NCBI RefSeq assembly: GCF_000007205.1
Contig: NC_005043.1
Span: forward strand, 868,001 to 932,000
Reading direction: 5' to 3'
DNA: 64,000 bases
Source: Chlamydia pneumoniae TW-183
Lineage (GTDB): Bacteria > Chlamydiota > Chlamydiia > Chlamydiales > Chlamydiaceae
This document shows, piece by piece, positions 1 to 8,527 of this stretch. The stretch's first letter is position 1, and the number at the start of each line of letters is the position of its first letter. The translations under genes and the position numbers were made by a program. Below the pieces are notes generated by a model. The model had not been told where the DNA came from. It ran no database searches and was given only the letters and a program-made list of their open reading frames with translations.

Positions 1-1707
1 TTCTAGACCTACAAGAAATGATACACGGAACTCCAACCCTTTTCCATTATGAAGGGTCATCAAATTCACGCGATCCGCAGTTAAATTTAGATCATCATCA
101 GAGCCTTTTAAGGCAAGATCATCAAGGAAAAGTTCCAAATGTGTCTTTGGATTTTGTTGTTCGGATTCCAAAGCTTTATGATAGAGTTCCTCTAAATTGC
201 TTTTCCGATCTTTGAAGGTATCCGCATCTTCTTTTAAGATCTCAAGGTAACCCGTGATCCTAACTACAGACTCTATAAAATCTCTAAGGGAAAGAGTATT
301 GTAGGCATGTTCAATTTGAGGGAAAAGTGCAAGATACTCTTGAAGGCCTTCTTGTTGTTTTTTAGATAATTTGACGTCTTTAGTATCCAAGGCTTGTTGG
401 CATGCTTTGAGGATAGGGAGACCTTGAGCAATTGCATATTGCGTGAGTGCAAATATCGTTGTTGAACCGATCCCTCGTTTGGGTAGATTTACAGTTCTAT
501 CAAAAGCAACGATGTCGCTTTTGGAAATAAAGATACGGAGAAAGGCTAGGATATCTTGGATTTCCTTACGCTTGTAGAAGGAGAGACCCCCGATAATTTC
601 ATAGGGAATGCGCCTGCGAAGTAGAGCGTCTTCAAATGTCCGAGATTGGGAGTTCGTTCTATAGAAAATACAGATGTCACGTAGTTTTATATTCCCGACT
701 CTATGTAATTGAAGAATTTCTGCAGCGACAAAGTCTGCTTCTTCGCGATCTGTGCTTCCTAGGAAAAGACGAATCTTTTCTCCAGGTCCTTTGACGCTAC
801 GCAATTCTTTTTCTAACCTTGATGCGTTATTTTTAATCAGAGCATTAGCGGCATTTAGAATATTGCCATAACTGCGGTAGTTTTCTTCGAGGCATAAGAC
901 TTTAGCATTAGGGTAATCGTTTTCAAAATTTAAGATATTGTGAATATTTGCTCCTCGCCAGGAGTAGATAGACTGATCAGGATCCCCAACAGCAAAGACA
1001 TTGCGATGTTGCTTTGAGAGGAGCTGCATTAAAGTATATTGTGCATGGTTGGTATCTTGATACTCATCGATGAGCAATGCTTTCCATAATTGGTTATATA
1101 ATTCCTGTGCTTCGGGACTTTCTCTAAGAAGTCTTACGGTTAAAAAGAGAAGATCATCGAAATCCAGAGCATTCGCTTCGATAAGTTTCTTTTGGTATTC
1201 TTGGTATATCGAGACTACAGGATCGATATAGTCATTGGGATCCAAATCTTCGGGAAAGAGTAAACGGTTCTTTGCTTGTGAGACGTGAGCTTGTATTTTG
1301 CTCGCAAGATTAGGTTTGAGGTTGTGTTGTTGCAAGGCATGCTTGATGAGCTTTTCCGCGTCACTTTGATCATAAATAGTAAAATTATTTTCACGATTTA
1401 GCAGATTTATAGAACGTCGGAGAATAAAAACTCCTAAACTATGAAATGTACACACCATCGGAACATCAAATTCATTAGTGGAAGCACACTGATTGACAAT
1501 ACGTTCTTTAAGTTCTCGCGCTGCTTTATTCGTAAAAGTTACAGCCAGAATTTCTCGAGGCGCGATGCCTTGGTTAATTAGGTGTAAGATTCTATAGGTA
1601 ACCACACGAGTTTTACCTGCTCCTGCTCCTGCTAGAACGAGTACAGGATTGAGAGGAGCTGTTACAGCTTTGCGTTGTGCTTCGTTAAGTTCTGAGATAC
1701 ATGTCAT
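1..1707 (-). CDS. uvrD: UvrD/PcrA-type superfamily 1 DNA helicase, C-terminus cut by window edge
   Basis: This is a 3'-to-5' DNA helicase of nucleotide excision and mismatch repair. The frame is open from an ATG at 1707 to base 1 (569 codons, no stop), so the C-terminus lies outside the window. The N-terminus reads MTCISELNEAQRKAV, the Q-motif region, followed by a Walker A segment AGAGAGKTRVVTYR. Next comes ILAVTFTNKAARELKERI (motif Ia) and then a FHSLGVFILRR-like stretch, all in the usual UvrD/Rep order. It is divergent from ung, with about 100 bp between the starts. The identification is secure; UvrD rather than PcrA or Rep is by family convention. Confidence 0.93.
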   Translation of the reverse strand, partial: MTCISELNEAQRKAVTAPLNPVLVLAGAGAGKTRVVTYRILHLINQGIAPREILAVTFTNKAARELKERIVNQCASTNEFDVPMVCTFHSLGVFILRRSINLLNRENNFTIYDQSDAEKLIKHALQQHNLKPNLASKIQAHVSQAKNRLLFPEDLDPNDYIDPVVSIYQEYQKKLIEANALDFDDLLFLTVRLLRESPEAQELYNQLWKALLIDEYQDTNHAQYTLMQLLSKQHRNVFAVGDPDQSIYSWRGANIHNILNFENDYPNAKVLCLEENYRSYGNILNAANALIKNNASRLEKELRSVKGPGEKIRLFLGSTDREEADFVAAEILQLHRVGNIKLRDICIFYRTNSQSRTFEDALLRRRIPYEIIGGLSFYKRKEIQDILAFLRIFISKSDIVAFDRTVNLPKRGIGSTTIFALTQYAIAQGLPILKACQQALDTKDVKLSKKQQEGLQEYLALFPQIEHAYNTLSLRDFIESVVRITGYLEILKEDADTFKDRKSNLEELYHKALESEQQNPKTHLELFLDDLALKGSDDDLNLTADRVNLMTLHNGKGLEFRVSFLVGLE

Positions 1708-1809
1708 AATAAGTCCTAATTTTTAGCTTTACACCTCGAGACTGACAATCTCTGTCGAGCTAAAATAAAAAGCGAGTATACTTTCATCACAATTATAGAA
1801 AGGTGATTT

Positions 1810-2520
1810 ATGCAGAATGCTACTATAGATCAGCTCCCTGTGTCTTGGCAAGAACAGCTTCCTTTATGTTGGCGTGAGCAACTTAAGGAAGAGTGGTCCA
1901 AACCCTACATGCAGCAACTTCTTATTTTTTTAAAACAGGAGTATAAAGAGCATACTGTTTACCCTGAGGAGAATTGCGTATTTTCTGCTTTGAGAAGCAC
2001 GCCCTTTGATCAGGTGCGTGTTGTTATCTTGGGTCAAGATCCTTATCCAGGAAAGGGGCAAGCTCATGGATTGAGCTTTAGTGTTCCCGAAGGTCAGCGT
2101 TTGCCCCCTTCTTTAATTAATATTTTCCGAGAGTTAAAAACAGATTTGGGGATTGAAAATCATAAGGGGTGTTTGCAGTCTTGGGCAAACCAAGGGATCT
2201 TATTATTGAACACAGTATTGACGGTGCGTGCGGGAGAACCCTTCTCTCATGCTGGTAAAGGTTGGGAGCTGTTTACAGATGCCATTGTGACGAAACTGAT
2301 TCAAGAGAGAACCCATATCATCTTTGTTTTATGGGGAGCTGCTGCAAGAAAAAAATGCGAGCTTTTATTTAATTCAAAACATCAACATGCGGTTCTATCC
2401 TCTCCTCACCCCTCTCCGTTAGCTGCTCACCGTGGTTTTTTTGGTTGTTCACACTTTTCAAAAATTAACTATCTCCTTAATAAGCTGAATAAACCAATGA
2501 TTAATTGGAAGCTCCCATGA
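1810..2520 (+). CDS. ung: Uracil-DNA glycosylase, family 1
   Basis: It removes uracil from DNA as the first step of base excision repair, acting in the cytoplasm. At 236 residues it has normal family-1 length. The water-activating motif GQDPYPG lies at about residues 75-81, with the catalytic Asp at about 77. The uracil-binding strand LLLNTVLTV is at about 131-139. The DNA-intercalation loop [11 protein letters not shown] is at about 200-210, with the catalytic His at about 200. The ATG at 1810 is preceded by AGAAAGGTG, a good ribosome site. The stop overlaps the start of the next small gene (ATGA), suggesting translational coupling. Confidence 0.97.
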   Translation: MQNATIDQLPVSWQEQLPLCWREQLKEEWSKPYMQQLLIFLKQEYKEHTVYPEENCVFSALRSTPFDQVRVVILGQDPYPGKGQAHGLSFSVPEGQRLPPSLINIFRELKTDLGIENHKGCLQSWANQGILLLNTVLTVRAGEPFSHAGKGWELFTDAIVTKLIQERTHIIFVLWGAAARKKCELLFNSKHQHAVLSSPHPSPLAAHRGFFGCSHFSKINYLLNKLNKPMINWKLP

Positions 2521-2750
2521 ATGAAGGTATCCACTCTGTCTGTTTTCAAAAAACACCTCGGCTTACTGCGAAGTCCGTAGTGAGTATGGAGATGCTCTTA
2601 ACTACTCAACAGCTTCCTTCCGCAGAAGGGATGCCCTCGGTTGCTAATTTGGAAGCGGATTTTTTACGAGCAGAAGCTCTGTTAGCAGAAATGCGAGAAA
2701 TTCGTGGTTGCTTGGAGCAATCTTTGCGAACACTAGTCCCTAGTGAGTAG
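2517..2750 (+). CDS. Small hypothetical protein (CT606.1-like)
   Basis: This 77-residue protein is not recognised outside chlamydiae. Its ATG at 2517 forms an ATGA overlap with the ung stop, which favours this start over the in-frame ATG 12 bp upstream. The second half ([20 protein letters not shown]) is predicted to be a helical, coiled-coil-like segment. There is no signal peptide and no membrane segment. The 3' end overlaps the convergent rdgB by 18 bp. Position argues for co-expression with ung, but nothing in the sequence points to a repair role. Coding status rests on the tight coupling and on an orthologous small gene remembered at this position in C. trachomatis. Confidence 0.6.
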   Translation: MNEGIHSVCFQKTPRLTAKSVVSMEMLLTTQQLPSAEGMPSVANLEADFLRAEALLAEMREIRGCLEQSLRTLVPSE

Positions 2751-3353
2751 GTGTTTTTCAAATAAGCTTTGCAGGTGAGGGGCGAGTTTTTGCAATGCCT
2801 TTGCTCTGTGAGAAACTTGATTTTTCACATCTTCACTAAGCTCGGCAAATGTTTGTTTGTAATCATATTTTACAAAGATAGGGTCGTAGCCGAACCCTGA
2901 AGAACCTTTTTCTTGATGGCTGATGTAGCCCTCGCATATCCCATACGTTTTAAAAATCTCCTGATTAGGGGAGACTAAAACTACACAACACTCGAAGTAC
3001 GCAGAACGGTCTACGAGGCTTTCCAAAGACGACATAAGATCAAGCAGCTTTTTTCGATGATCTTTATCATACGCACCTACACCAGCAAAGTTCGCAGATA
3101 AAGGACCCGGAAGACCATTTAAAGCGGGGACGCGTAACATCGTATCATCCGCAATGACCCAGCAACCCAAATGATTGGCAGCGTGAATCCCTTTAGTAAG
3201 GGCGTTCGCCGTTATAGAATCTTCCTGTTCTTGGGGAAGTTTATAGTCAGGAAAATCAGAAAGAGAAAAAATATCGAAATCACCTAAACGCTTTAAAAAA
3301 GTCTTGGTTTCTCGTATTTTATAACCATGAGAACTAGCAATCACAATTTTCAT
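2733..3353 (-). CDS. rdgB: RdgB/Ham1-type non-canonical purine NTP pyrophosphatase
   Basis: It hydrolyses dITP, XTP and ITP to monophosphates, cleaning the nucleotide pool. The protein has 206 residues, usual for the family. The N-terminus [15 protein letters not shown] matches the family's substrate loop (S/T-x-N-x-x-K-x-x-E), though the usual Asn is replaced by His. [20 protein letters not shown] is the 'D(S/T)GL.V.AL.G.PG..SA' region, with Met-Leu-Arg in place of the usual Gly-Leu. [10 protein letters not shown] and SHRAKAL complete the signature near the C-terminus. It is convergent with ung and the small downstream gene. An 18-bp 3' overlap leaves no room for a terminator. Confidence 0.92.
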   Translation of the reverse strand: MKIVIASSHGYKIRETKTFLKRLGDFDIFSLSDFPDYKLPQEQEDSITANALTKGIHAANHLGCWVIADDTMLRVPALNGLPGPLSANFAGVGAYDKDHRKKLLDLMSSLESLVDRSAYFECCVVLVSPNQEIFKTYGICEGYISHQEKGSSGFGYDPIFVKYDYKQTFAELSEDVKNQVSHRAKALQKLAPHLQSLFEKHLLTRD

Positions 3354-3567
3354 GAATCTTTCTTAATCTTTTGAAATTATAAAGTTTTAACAAGATAGAG
3401 TCAGCAAGCGTAATGCGCAATTATTAGCCGATGAAAATCTTTGTAGTTAAAGTACAACATACATTGTATCTACGCAATCGCTAGTAAGGTAGACATTCTA
3501 GTTTATTTTTGTTCTGAAGAACTTTTATGATTGCCTGTTGATGTTTTTTCAATTTTTGAGTTTCACA

Positions 3568-4812
3568 ATGAAGAAAATTTTTTACTCTTTTGTATTGTTA
3601 AGTTGTATTTTCCCTTACGTAGGGTGTGCTCAAGTTTTTGTAGGCTTAGATCGTATTTTTTCTGAAGGGGAGTATACACGTTGCATTCAAGGCAAGAAAA
3701 TCGCTCTAATTTCTCATAGCGCAGCTATCAATAGTCGTGGGCAGGATGCCCTCTCTGTATTCTATTCTCGTAAGCATGATTGTACCGTGGAAATCCTCTG
3801 TACGTTGGAACACGGCTATTATGGAGCCACACCTACAGAAACGGTGGGGAATCAGCCATCCAGATATCCAAATTTACGTTCTGTATCCTTGTATGGAGTG
3901 AAAGAGGTTCCCAAAGAGGTTGCCGAACATTGTGATGTATTTGTTTATGATGTTCAGGATATCGGAGTGCGTTCTTATAGCTTTGTTACCGTGCTGATGC
4001 AAATAGTAAAGGCTTCTGAACGGTACGGAAAACAGCTCATTGTTTTAGATCGGCCGAATCCTATGGGAGGAAGGATTGTTGATGGACCTCTTCCTAATCC
4101 CACAACTTCAGGTTCCCTAGCGATTCCTTATTGTTATGGCATGACACCTGGGGAATTAGCGTTGTTTTTTAAAAAGACATACGCTCCTAACGCTAATGTT
4201 GTCGTGATCCCTATGAAAGGGTGGAATCGCTCGATGACCTTTGATGAAACAGGATTGATTTGGATGCCCACAAGTCCTCAAATGCCAGATCCACAATCAC
4301 CGTTTTTCTATGCTGCCACAGGGATTTTAGGTGCCTTGTCTGTAGCAAGTATCGGTGTAGGTTATACCTTACCTTTCAAAGTGCTCGGAGCTCCTTGGAT
4401 GGACGGGGAAAAAGTTGCCGACGAGCTGAATCGCATGAAGCTTCCCGGTGTTCTGTTTCTTCCTTTTTTCTATGAGCCTTTTTTCGGAAAATACAAAATG
4501 GAGATGTGCTCCGGGGTTCTTCTTGTTCTTCAAGATCCTAAGATTTTCTATCCAGTAGAAACACAATGTACAATTTGGGGTGTATTAAAAGCATTATATC
4601 CTAAACAGGTTGAGCAAACGTTAAAATCCATAGAGCGCATTCCTGCACGTCGATCTTCCATATGCAATTTATTTGGGGGGGATGAATTTCTCAGCATATC
4701 GCACAAAGAGCGCTATATTGTATGGCCATTGCGTAGGTTATGTAAAGAGTCTCGAGAGAGCTTTCATCAACTGCGTAGTTCATGTTTACTCTCAGAGTAT
4801 GCAGAATCCTAA
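3568..4812 (+). CDS. DUF1343 / NamZ-like exo-beta-N-acetylmuramidase family protein, exported
   Basis: Members of this family (NamZ/YbbC) release terminal MurNAc from peptidoglycan fragments. The assignment here is by sequence signature: LEHGYYG, VYDVQDIGVRSYSF, VLDRPNPMGGRIVDGPL, CYGMTPGELALFF and an SPQMPDPQSPFFYAATG segment occur in family order across about 390 residues. The start chosen is the ATG at 3568 (414 residues), which begins a clear signal peptide, MKKIFYSFVLLSCIFPYVGC. A frame-open ATG 30 bp upstream would bury it. The Cys at position 20 resembles a lipobox, but Tyr at -3 is atypical, so lipoprotein versus free periplasmic protein is undecided. It probably acts in chlamydial peptidoglycan turnover. 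Confidence 0.8.
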   Translation: MKKIFYSFVLLSCIFPYVGCAQVFVGLDRIFSEGEYTRCIQGKKIALISHSAAINSRGQDALSVFYSRKHDCTVEILCTLEHGYYGATPTETVGNQPSRYPNLRSVSLYGVKEVPKEVAEHCDVFVYDVQDIGVRSYSFVTVLMQIVKASERYGKQLIVLDRPNPMGGRIVDGPLPNPTTSGSLAIPYCYGMTPGELALFFKKTYAPNANVVVIPMKGWNRSMTFDETGLIWMPTSPQMPDPQSPFFYAATGILGALSVASIGVGYTLPFKVLGAPWMDGEKVADELNRMKLPGVLFLPFFYEPFFGKYKMEMCSGVLLVLQDPKIFYPVETQCTIWGVLKALYPKQVEQTLKSIERIPARRSSICNLFGGDEFLSISHKERYIVWPLRRLCKESRESFHQLRSSCLLSEYAES

Positions 4813-4838
4813 CAAGAACACTTAAGATCCTCTACGGT

Positions 4839-4867
4839 TTGACAGGAATATTTCTTGTTTCTAAGAT
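4839..4867 (+). promoter_or_regulatory. Predicted housekeeping-sigma promoter of groEL3
   Basis: TTGACA (4839-4844), a 17-bp spacer and TAAGAT (4862-4867) form a near-consensus promoter 56 bp upstream of the GTG start. No CIRCE inverted repeat (the HrcA operator of the main groE operon) is visible, so this copy is probably not heat-regulated in the same way. Confidence 0.55.
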
Positions 4868-4922
4868 GACCTTTTCATGGCAGAAGCCTTTCCTGCATTA
4901 AGAATAGACATCAGAGGATCGA

Positions 4923-6503
4923 GTGGTTTGGGTATTTAAAAGTCAATTTGAGGGACTTTCAGCATTAAAACGAGGAGTGCATGCTCTTACTAAAGCTGTA
5001 ACCCCAGCATTTGGACCTCGAGGGTATAACGTAGTCATCAAAAAAGGAAAAGCTCCTATTGTCTTAACGAAAAACGGAATTCGGATTGCTAAAGAAATCA
5101 TACTTCAAGACGCATTCGAATCTCTTGGAGTAAAGCTTGCAAAGGAAGCCTTGCTAAAAGTTGTAGAACAAACTGGAGATGGCTCAACAACAGCCCTTGT
5201 TGTTATCGATGCTCTTTTTACTCAGGGTCTAAAAGGCATTGCTGCAGGTCTAGATCCTCAGGAGATCAAAGCAGGCATTCTCTTGTCAGTGGAGATGGTC
5301 TACCAGCAATTACAAAGGCAAGCTATAGAGTTACAGTCTCCAAAAGACGTTTTGCATGTCGCTATGGTTGCGGCAAACCATGATGTTACTTTAGGTACCG
5401 TGGTAGCAACTGTCATATCCCAAGCCGATCTTAAAGGCGTCTTCTCTAGCAAAGACTCTGGAATTTCCAAAACACGTGGTTTAGGAAAAAGAGTAAAAAG
5501 TGGATACCTTTCTCCCTATTTTGTTACGCGTCCAGAGACAATGGATGTTGTGTGGGAAGAAGCTTTAGTGCTCATCCTATCCCATAGCCTAGTGTCTTTA
5601 AGTGAAGAACTGATTCGGTATTTAGAACTCATCTCTGAACAGAACACCCACCCCTTAGTGATCATAGCAGAAGATTTTGATCAGAATGTTTTAAGAACTC
5701 TGATTTTGAATAAGCTTAGAAACGGTCTTCCTGTTTGTGCTGTGAAGGCTCCAGGATCTAGAGAACTGCGACAAGTCGTTTTGGAAGATCTTGCTATTTT
5801 AACGGGAGCTACCCTTATAGGACAAGAATCAGAAAACTGTGAAATACCAGTTTCCTTAGATGTTTTGGGGCGTGTGAAACAGGTCATGATTACTAAAGAA
5901 ACGTTTACCTTCCTTGAGGGAGGGGGAGATGCTGAGATCATACAAGCTAGGAAACAGGAGCTCTGTTTAGCGATAGCTAGGAGTACCTCAGAGAGTGAGT
6001 GTCAGGAATTAGAAGAACGGTTAGCGATCTTTATAGGAAGTATCCCGCAAGTGCAAATTACTGCCGATACGGATACAGAACAAAGGGAACGACAGTTCCA
6101 GTTAGAATCTGCCTTACGTGCTACAAAAGCTGCCATGAAAGGTGGGATAGTTCCTGGTGGGGGAGTGGCTTTCTTACGAGCAGCACACGCTATCGAGGTG
6201 CCTGCAAACCTATCTTCGGGTATGACTTTTGGTTTTGAGACTCTCCTACAAGCGGTACGAACTCCCTTGAAGGTTTTAGCTCAGAACTGTGGTAGATCTT
6301 CAGAAGAAGTCATTCATACCATTCTCTCTCACGAGAACCCTAGATTTGGCTATAATGGCATGACAGATACATTCGAGGATCTTGTAGATGCAGGGATCTG
6401 CGATCCCCTCATTGTAACAACCTCTTCATTAAAATGCGCAGTTTCGGTATCATGCCTCTTGCTAACGAGTTCTTTTTTTATCAGCTCAAGGACGAAAACA
6501 TAA
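4923..6503 (+). CDS. groEL3: Divergent chaperonin paralogue GroEL3 (Hsp60-3)
   Basis: A 60-kDa chaperonin homologue spanning equatorial, intermediate and apical domains (526 residues), with TGDGSTTALV near residue 80 and IVPGGGVAFLRAA near 410. It is very divergent. The catalytic Asp of 'TKDG' (D52 in E. coli) is Asn51, and the Asp of 'EDALHATRAA' (D398) is Ser396, so ATP hydrolysis should be severely impaired. The GGM-rich C-terminal tail is missing and replaced by a Ser/Thr-rich end. No groES accompanies it. The start is a GTG at 4923; no better upstream codon is seen. Chlamydiae carry three GroEL copies, and this matches Cpn0777/CT604 by order. Its role is unknown; a non-folding or regulatory function is an inference. 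Confidence 0.93.
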   Translation: MVWVFKSQFEGLSALKRGVHALTKAVTPAFGPRGYNVVIKKGKAPIVLTKNGIRIAKEIILQDAFESLGVKLAKEALLKVVEQTGDGSTTALVVIDALFTQGLKGIAAGLDPQEIKAGILLSVEMVYQQLQRQAIELQSPKDVLHVAMVAANHDVTLGTVVATVISQADLKGVFSSKDSGISKTRGLGKRVKSGYLSPYFVTRPETMDVVWEEALVLILSHSLVSLSEELIRYLELISEQNTHPLVIIAEDFDQNVLRTLILNKLRNGLPVCAVKAPGSRELRQVVLEDLAILTGATLIGQESENCEIPVSLDVLGRVKQVMITKETFTFLEGGGDAEIIQARKQELCLAIARSTSESECQELEERLAIFIGSIPQVQITADTDTEQRERQFQLESALRATKAAMKGGIVPGGGVAFLRAAHAIEVPANLSSGMTFGFETLLQAVRTPLKVLAQNCGRSSEEVIHTILSHENPRFGYNGMTDTFEDLVDAGICDPLIVTTSSLKCAVSVSCLLLTSSFFISSRTKT

Positions 6504-6675
6504 TCAGTTGAGTTCTTAATAAGGCTGCCTAAAACATGCGTTGTTGATTGAGGACTCTCTTCTAAAACATCCTTGATTTGGGATGGTATAACGGAAATTT
6601 CTAAGAAATAAAAATTTTTAGTAAGATTAGTTCATTAAAAATTTCCACAGCATTTTCTTATAGACAGAGAAAATG

Positions 6676-6704
6676 TTGATCATTTGATCTTTCTGGGATA
6701 CACT
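6676..6704 (+). promoter_or_regulatory. Predicted promoter of tRNA-Arg
   Basis: TTGATC (6676-6681), a 17-bp spacer and TACACT (6699-6704) are followed by the tRNA 17 bp further on. The spacing fits a transcript starting about 10 nt ahead of the mature 5' end. Because only 31 bp separate the tRNA from ahpC, the same promoter may serve both. Confidence 0.55.
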
Positions 6705-6721
6705 ATGTTGAGCGAAAATAG

Positions 6722-6795
6722 GCACCAGTAGCTCAGTCGGATAGAGTACCTGGCTACGAACCAGGTGGTCAGAGGTTCGAGTCCTCTCTGGTGCG
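6722..6795 (+). tRNA. tRNA-Arg (anticodon ACG)
   Basis: A full cloverleaf can be folded by eye. The acceptor GCACCAG (6722-6728) pairs with CTGGTGC (6788-6794), with discriminator G at 6795. The D-arm is AGCTCAGTCGGATAGAGT. The anticodon stem CCTGG/CCAGG encloses loop CTACGAA with anticodon ACG. The T-arm is AGAGGTTCGAGTCCTCT. No CCA is encoded. It reads CGU/CGC/CGA after A34-to-inosine editing. Confidence 0.95.
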
Positions 6796-6826
6796 GAACA
6801 ATAAAAGAGTTGAAGAAGAGGTTTTT

Positions 6827-7417
6827 ATGACACTCTCCCTAGTTGGAAAGGAAGCCCCTGATTTTGTTGCGCAAGCTGTTGTTAATGGCGAAACGTGTAC
6901 CGTATCTTTAAAAGATTATTTAGGAAAGTATGTTGTGCTTTTCTTCTATCCTAAAGATTTTACTTACGTGTGTCCTACGGAATTGCACGCATTTCAAGAT
7001 GCTTTAGGAGAATTCCACACCCGAGGAGCTGAAGTCATAGGCTGTTCCGTGGATGACATTGCCACCCATCAACAGTGGTTAGCTACTAAGAAAAAGCAAG
7101 GTGGTATCGAAGGTATTACCTATCCTCTTCTCTCAGACGAAGATAAAGTCATTTCAAGAAGTTATCATGTGTTAAAACCCGAAGAAGAATTATCTTTCAG
7201 AGGAGTTTTCCTGATTGATAAAGGTGGAATCATCCGTCATCTTGTAGTGAATGATCTTCCTCTAGGCCGTTCTATAGAAGAAGAACTTAGAACCCTAGAT
7301 GCTTTAATCTTCTTTGAAACTAATGGCTTAGTCTGTCCTGCAAATTGGCATGAAGGAGAGCGAGCGATGGCTCCAAATGAAGAAGGACTGCAAAATTATT
7401 TCGGGACTATAGACTAG
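6827..7417 (+). CDS. ahpC: Typical 2-Cys peroxiredoxin (AhpC/TSA family)
   Basis: It reduces hydrogen peroxide and organic peroxides in the cytosol. The protein has 196 residues from the ATG at 6827, which has AAGAAGAGG upstream; an earlier in-frame start would lie inside the tRNA. The peroxidatic Cys sits in DFTYVCPTELHAF (about Cys49) and the resolving Cys in VCPANW (about Cys170), so it is a 2-Cys enzyme. No AhpF reductase is next to it, so a thioredoxin system probably recycles it. It lies 31 bp behind tRNA-Arg and probably shares its transcript. Its 3' end overlaps the convergent next gene by 4 bp. Confidence 0.95.
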   Translation: MTLSLVGKEAPDFVAQAVVNGETCTVSLKDYLGKYVVLFFYPKDFTYVCPTELHAFQDALGEFHTRGAEVIGCSVDDIATHQQWLATKKKQGGIEGITYPLLSDEDKVISRSYHVLKPEEELSFRGVFLIDKGGIIRHLVVNDLPLGRSIEEELRTLDALIFFETNGLVCPANWHEGERAMAPNEEGLQNYFGTID

Positions 7418-7803
7418 AAAGGCTGATTGAAAGTCAGCAAGTCATAAAGATCGTGATCAAAGAACAATAAAAGGCTATTGTGTTTTTGGCATAAAGACCG
7501 AGAAGCTTCAATGATGTGTTGATTTCCAACACCAGGAAGTCCGATAGCAATGATGTTTTTTAACGTCGTTTGTGTATTTAAGAAATGCAAACCAAAAAAG
7601 TAACTATCTACACAGTAGCCTTCTTCTCGAACTCTGAAGTACACTACATTATAATCACTTAATAATGTTTTAATAGCTAAAGTGATGCCTGGACTGCTGA
7701 CATCTCCAAGATAATTATGTAGATCTACAAGACTACGACAGAAGTACGCAGTATCGTAACTTCCTTTTTCTGCTTCTCCAAATAAAGCAACTGTAAATTT
7801 CAT
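7414..7803 (-). CDS. Hypothetical protein (CT602-like)
   Basis: A 129-residue protein that I do not recognise. It has no signal peptide or membrane helix. The sequence alternates short strands and helices (MKFTVALFGEAEKGSYDTA at the N-terminus, KNIIAIGLPGVGNQHIIEASRS in the second half), which gives it the look of a small alpha/beta fold. It lies downstream of the Tol-Pal operon on the same strand, about 100 bp beyond the LysM protein, and converges with ahpC with a 4-bp overlap. It has orthologue-like placement in other chlamydiae. No function can be assigned. Confidence 0.6.
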   Translation of the reverse strand: MKFTVALFGEAEKGSYDTAYFCRSLVDLHNYLGDVSSPGITLAIKTLLSDYNVVYFRVREEGYCVDSYFFGLHFLNTQTTLKNIIAIGLPGVGNQHIIEASRSLCQKHNSLLLFFDHDLYDLLTFNQPF

Positions 7804-7909
7804 TTGAAATATGAGATCGAATCTTTATTTCTGATCGTACAGGACTGTTTGTTTATTATCTACAGAGAGAAACTTAGTTTTGAAAAGATTTGCGAATCTA
7901 AGATGGTTA

Positions 7910-8527
7910 TTATTGCTTATTTCTTTGTAAACAAAGTCGTTGCCCAGCATAGATAGCATCGGAATCTAATTTATTAATTTTCTTTAATTCAGTTACTGAA
8001 AGTTTATATTTTTTAGCAATTTTACTAAGACTATCACCTTCACGTACTATATAAATATTCTCAGGAACAGGATCCGAGAAGTCAGCATAGGCTCCAGGAG
8101 AAGAGCTGTCTACTAAAGCAAGTAAAGAACGTCGTACTAGACGCAAATCCTGAGCTAAAGCTCGGTGATCTTTTTGAATTTCTTGTAGTTTACTTTGTAA
8201 GTTCGTCTGTAAGTCTTTAACAGAAGTTGTTAGTACAGCTAATGTTTTCGCAAGCGCCTTTTGATCGGACTCTAGCTCGCGGATTTTTTGAGCCAGGGTT
8301 TCTGGTTTTGCTGCTGTCCATTTTTGGCATTTAGAGTCTTGTTCATCCAAGCGCTCTGACAACATGACAATCTCCACTTCGTGAGAGGCTAATTTTGCCG
8401 AGATATCTTCGATTTCTGCAAGGACTCCTTGTAGAGAAGGAGACCTTCCAGCAGCATGCAAACGACTGCAATCTATTCCTGAAAATAACAGACTTAGAAG
8501 AATAAAAAAGCTTAGCTTAGCGTGCAT
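7910..8527 (-). CDS. Periplasmic coiled-coil protein with C-terminal LysM domain (CT601-like)
   Basis: 205 residues with a signal peptide (MHAKLSFFILLSLLFSG) followed by a long heptad-rich region at about 30-135. At about residues 157-201 there is a single LysM module (YIVREGDSLSKIAKKYKLS through GQRLCL), the peptidoglycan-binding fold. It is the last gene of the Tol-Pal operon and overlaps pal by 11 bp. That is where other Gram-negatives encode CpoB/YbgF, a coiled-coil plus TPR protein coordinating wall synthesis with constriction. The shared coiled coil and locus suggest an analogous role, with LysM replacing TPR; this is inference. An old 'invasin repeat/phosphatase' label has no support in the sequence. 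Confidence 0.8.
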   Translation of the reverse strand: MHAKLSFFILLSLLFSGIDCSRLHAAGRSPSLQGVLAEIEDISAKLASHEVEIVMLSERLDEQDSKCQKWTAAKPETLAQKIRELESDQKALAKTLAVLTTSVKDLQTNLQSKLQEIQKDHRALAQDLRLVRRSLLALVDSSSPGAYADFSDPVPENIYIVREGDSLSKIAKKYKLSVTELKKINKLDSDAIYAGQRLCLQRNKQ

